This document shows, piece by piece, positions 4,681-7,338 of a DNA stretch of 7,338 nucleotides. A program made the position numbers and the translations under genes. The stretch's first letter is position 1. Each line of letters opens with the position of its first letter. Under the pieces are notes generated by a model. It ran no database searches, was not told the origin of the DNA, and saw nothing but the letters and a program-made list of their open reading frames with translations. The DNA is from Rickettsiales bacterium (lineage in GTDB: Bacteria > Pseudomonadota > Alphaproteobacteria > Rickettsiales > JANQQO01): the NCBI GenBank assembly GCA_028289305.1, contig JANQQO010000133.1:1-7338 (forward strand). The letters are read 5' to 3'.

Positions 4681-7257
4681 TCAACCTTGGGTTGCTTCTG
4701 CTGCTTCTGCAAAATCAGGAATTACGAAAAACTGGGCATCTTCCGTGGTACGCGCATCACCTTCTGGTTGCCCTTGCTGCCACACCACCTCTGCCGCGTT
4801 GGTCACTTGCTGCAAATCGGTGAGCGCCGCGGTGATTGCTTCTTCGCCCGCGCCATTCTCCGCACTGCCAATCACCAAGCGCGTCAGCGGGTATTTCAGC
4901 GATACATTTCGCTCTGCCTTGGCTTTCCGCACCGCATCCAGCACCGAAACAGCCGCCCTCCCAGCCGCTTCTGCTGCCGCATCTTGCGGGTAATCTGCCG
5001 CATTAGGCCAATTCCCCCGCGCATGGATCGAGGTTTTCTCCGCAAATTGCGCCGCAAATAAATGGCTATAGAGCTCCTCGGTCACATGCGGCACAATCGG
5101 CGCAAATAGTCTGAGCACCGCTTCCAAACAGTGATACATCGCATGAATCGCGCTGAGTGCGGGGGGGTCTAGCGCGTCATTCCCTTCCGCCCCGTAAGCC
5201 CGACGCTTCACGATCTCGAGGTAATTATCACAAAAATCATTCCAGAAAAAATCCTCGATCGCCTGGCGCGCATTGCTGTATTCAAACCGCTCAAACTCCG
5301 CCGTTGCTTTCTCAACCGCTTGATTAAGTTTGCTGATAATCCAGCGATCCAGCACTTCGGTGATCACCCCATTCTGCAACTCTTCAGCCACGCGCTGTGG
5401 CGGGGTCGGCAATTTCTCCAGATGGATCGCCACAAACCGCGTCGCGTTCCATAATTTATTCACCAATTTCTTGCCAATTTTCAACACATCCTCTGAAAAC
5501 GCCGTATCGGCGCCCAGGCGCGAGGTGCTCGCCCAATAGCGCACCGCATCCGCCCCCTTCTCCTCAATCAGCTCCACCGGCGTAATCACATTTCCTTTTG
5601 ATTTGCTCATCTTGGTCTTATCCGGCGCTAAGCACCAGCCGGAGATCATCAGATTCTTCCACGGAATCGTATTCTCATGCAGATACGCCTTCACCACCGT
5701 GTAAAACGCCCAAGTGCGGATGATTTCATGCGCTTGTGGCCTGAGATCCGCCGGGAAGAGTTGCTGATGGCGCCCTGCATCCACCGCCAAATCCTCGGTA
5801 ATCGCCCAGGAGCTCAGCTGCGGGCTCACCGAGCTCGTTGCCCAGGTATCCATCACATCCGCCTCGGCCTCCACCTCGTCTCGTGTGTAGCCTTCTGGCA
5901 AATCAACCAGTGGGTTAACCGGCAGCTGATCCGGGGTTGCCAGCAGGATTTTCCCCTCTTCACCTGCCCGCTTCGAATACCACACCGGGAACGGCACGCC
6001 GAAATAACGCTGGCGCGAAATACACCAATCCCACGAAAGCCCGTCAATCCACTGATCCATACGAATTTTCATAAATTCAGGATACCAGTGACACTCCGCC
6101 GCTTTTTCTTTCAGCGCGTCCTTATGCTCCAATACTTTCACAAACCATTGTTGTGTCGGCAAAATTTCCAGCGGCGCCCCGCTCCGCTCCGCGCATTTCA
6201 CCGCATGGGTAATCGCCTCTTGTTTCACCACCAAATCCGCTTCCGCCAAGAGTTCTAATATCTTCTCGCGGGCCGCCTTCACCTTCAGCCCCTCCAGCGC
6301 AGCAATCGCCGCCTCGGCCTGCTCTCCTTCCGCCGGAATCTCGCTCAAGCCCTCTAATTTTCCGTATTTGTTTAATATAAGGCGCGTCGGCAGTTCATGG
6401 GTGCGCCACCACGCCACGTCGGTCTCATCACCAAAGGTACAACACATCACGAGCCCCGTACCCTTCTCCATCTGCACCTGCTCATCAGCGAGGAGTGGCA
6501 CTTTCACGCCAAATAGCGGCGTGATCGCCGTTTTCCCCTCTAAATGCTGATAGCGTGTATCCTCCGGGTGATAAAACACCGCGACACAAGCGCCAATCAG
6601 CTCTGGCCGCGTTGTCCCGATGATAATCGGCTCCGCCTCGCCCGCCACCGCAAAGGCGATATCGTTAAACGTGCTTTCCAGCTCTTTATCATCGATTTCC
6701 GCCTGCGCAATCGCAGTTTGGTCCACCGGATCCCACAGCATCGGCTGCAGCGTGCGATACGCACACTCCTTCTGATACAAATCCAGGAAAGATAGCTGCG
6801 AAATCCGCCGTGAGCGCTCAGAAATCGTGTGGTATTCCTGCGCCCAATCCACCGATAGCGCCACCGATTCAAACAAACGGCGAAATTCCCGCCGCGCCTC
6901 TTCGGCCACGCCCTCACACAGCGCGATAAACTCCTCGCGGCTCATATCGCGCGCCCGTACCTTCTTCACCTTTTCCACCAGACGCTCGGTCGGCAGGCCG
7001 TTATCGTCAAACCCCATCGGGTAAAACACATTCTTGCCCGCCATGCGCTGATAACGCGCAACAAAATCGGCCTGCGTATAGCTGAAAATATGGCCCATAT
7101 GCAGCACGCCGGAGACGGTCGGCGGCGGCGTATCGATCACAAAACTGTCTTCGCGCGGCGTAGCGCTATCCCACGCATAGATTTTGCGCTCTTCCCAGGC
7201 ACGCTGCCATTTCGCTTCCGCCTCGCGCGGTGTATATGTATCTGGCAGCAGAGACAT
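4681..7257 (-). CDS. valS: Valyl-tRNA synthetase, rickettsial/archaeal type
   Basis: This class I synthetase charges tRNA-Val. Visible parts are the Rossmann core entrance DTPPPTVSGVLHMGH with the HIGH signature as HMGH (residues 53-56), the editing domain beginning near TTRPE (215-219) with the KGTGLVMCCTFGD block, the WDWCISRQRYFGVPFPVWY block (409 onward), KMSKS (549-553), and an anticodon-binding helical domain from about 635. At 858 aa it is shorter than typical bacterial ValS (about 950 in E. coli). I see no C-terminal coiled-coil arm; the tail is alanine/glutamate-rich and ends near a short FFVIPDF strand. The sequence follows rickettsial ValS closely throughout (for example YPMGFDDNGLPTERLVEK), a form known to group with archaeal ValS. 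The ATG at 7257 is 5 nt after the upstream stop, with GGGGAG (7278-7273) inside that gene as a distant Shine-Dalgarno, implying coupling. Confidence 0.97.
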   Translation of the reverse strand: MSLLPDTYTPREAEAKWQRAWEERKIYAWDSATPREDSFVIDTPPPTVSGVLHMGHIFSYTQADFVARYQRMAGKNVFYPMGFDDNGLPTERLVEKVKKVRARDMSREEFIALCEGVAEEARREFRRLFESVALSVDWAQEYHTISERSRRISQLSFLDLYQKECAYRTLQPMLWDPVDQTAIAQAEIDDKELESTFNDIAFAVAGEAEPIIIGTTRPELIGACVAVFYHPEDTRYQHLEGKTAITPLFGVKVPLLADEQVQMEKGTGLVMCCTFGDETDVAWWRTHELPTRLILNKYGKLEGLSEIPAEGEQAEAAIAALEGLKVKAAREKILELLAEADLVVKQEAITHAVKCAERSGAPLEILPTQQWFVKVLEHKDALKEKAAECHWYPEFMKIRMDQWIDGLSWDWCISRQRYFGVPFPVWYSKRAGEEGKILLATPDQLPVNPLVDLPEGYTRDEVEAEADVMDTWATSSVSPQLSSWAITEDLAVDAGRHQQLFPADLRPQAHEIIRTWAFYTVVKAYLHENTIPWKNLMISGWCLAPDKTKMSKSKGNVITPVELIEEKGADAVRYWASTSRLGADTAFSEDVLKIGKKLVNKLWNATRFVAIHLEKLPTPPQRVAEELQNGVITEVLDRWIISKLNQAVEKATAEFERFEYSNARQAIEDFFWNDFCDNYLEIVKRRAYGAEGNDALDPPALSAIHAMYHCLEAVLRLFAPIVPHVTEELYSHLFAAQFAEKTSIHARGNWPNAADYPQDAAAEAAGRAAVSVLDAVRKAKAERNVSLKYPLTRLVIGSAENGAGEEAITAALTDLQQVTNAAEVVWQQGQPEGDARTTEDAQFFVIPDFAEAAEATQG

Positions 7258-7262
7258 TGCGC

Positions 7263-7338
7263 TTAAGCGTTACTCCCCATACATTTGCGACGAATCAGGT
7301 GATCTAATGAAAGCTTACCCGGTCCTTGCAGCAGAATC
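7263..7338 (-). CDS. C-terminal end of a probable DoxX-family membrane protein (partial)
   Basis: The frame entering from the right edge gives ILLQGPGKLSLDHLIRRK and ends MGSNA with TAA at 7265-7263, 5 nt before valS. The end of a hydrophobic helix followed by GPG-x-x-SLD-x-L-x-x-R is the usual ending of small four-helix DoxX/DoxD-like inner-membrane proteins. That is the basis of the call; only about 24 residues are visible, so the family is tentative. Its last codons carry the only purine-rich tract available for valS, suggesting the two genes are co-transcribed. Confidence 0.5.
   Translation of the reverse strand, partial: ILLQGPGKLSLDHLIRRKCMGSNA

Noticed and set aside
4120..4993. Plus-strand frames of 146 and 205 codons across the CBS gene and the valS end
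   Set aside because: Both are antisense shadows of clearly conserved proteins, with no start context or recognisable motif.
5677..6258. A 193-codon plus-strand open frame
   Set aside because: It lies wholly antisense to valS, has no domain I recognise, and is rich in H/R/P as expected from the complement of a GC-rich coding strand.
1..7338. tRNA, rRNA, insertion sequence, prophage or defence system
   Set aside because: The gaps are all under 300 nt and I found no cloverleaf-like sequence, transposase, integrase or effector-like ORF on either strand.

Overview
The window reads as part of an alphaproteobacterial chromosome, and every gene I can support lies on the minus strand, so the text below follows the transcription direction (high to low coordinates). 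Three things point to the group: a CobS-type AAA+ chelatase subunit next to a J-domain protein, CTTGAC-type -35 boxes, and a valyl-tRNA synthetase of the distinctive rickettsial/archaeal type. Base composition looks mid-50s % GC by eye, well above classical Rickettsia, and argG is kept. I would therefore guess a Rickettsiales-related or other deep-branching alphaproteobacterium that still makes arginine. This is inference from gene content, not a taxonomic assignment.

Layout: the last ~25 codons of a probable DoxX-family membrane protein (7263-7338) are followed after 5 nt by valS (7257-4681). Next comes a stand-alone two-CBS-domain protein (4602-4177). A 298-nt gap to the next gene holds a ~123-bp imperfect inverted repeat inside a 68-codon stop-free frame. 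A 90-aa conserved-looking basic protein of unknown function follows (3877-3605). A second 299-nt gap holds another stem-loop-rich, repeat-like element with a stop-free frame, plus a short tandem heptamer inside a possible argG promoter. Then come argG (3305-2091), a short gap with a promoter-like CTTGAC box, a 185-aa protein with a C-terminal J domain and an N-terminal Cys/His cluster (1964-1407), a weak terminator and another promoter, and finally a compact three-gene unit: a 55-aa highly charged small protein (1287-1120), cobS (GTG start at 1120, overlapping the previous stop by one base), and an unidentified gene starting at 124 and leaving the window.

How the genes fit: most are housekeeping (translation, arginine synthesis, metal chelation, chaperone). 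The least ordinary signals are (i) two intergenic repeat-like elements, both in the same orientation and both readable as protein, which recalls Rickettsia palindromic elements; (ii) a repeated GGGCTTGAC -35 motif, two copies of which place the predicted transcript start only a few bases before the ATG; (iii) the small charged ORF coupled to cobS; and (iv) cobS being followed by a gene whose N-terminus does not resemble CobT. I see no CRISPR array, tRNA, rRNA, insertion sequence or defence system.
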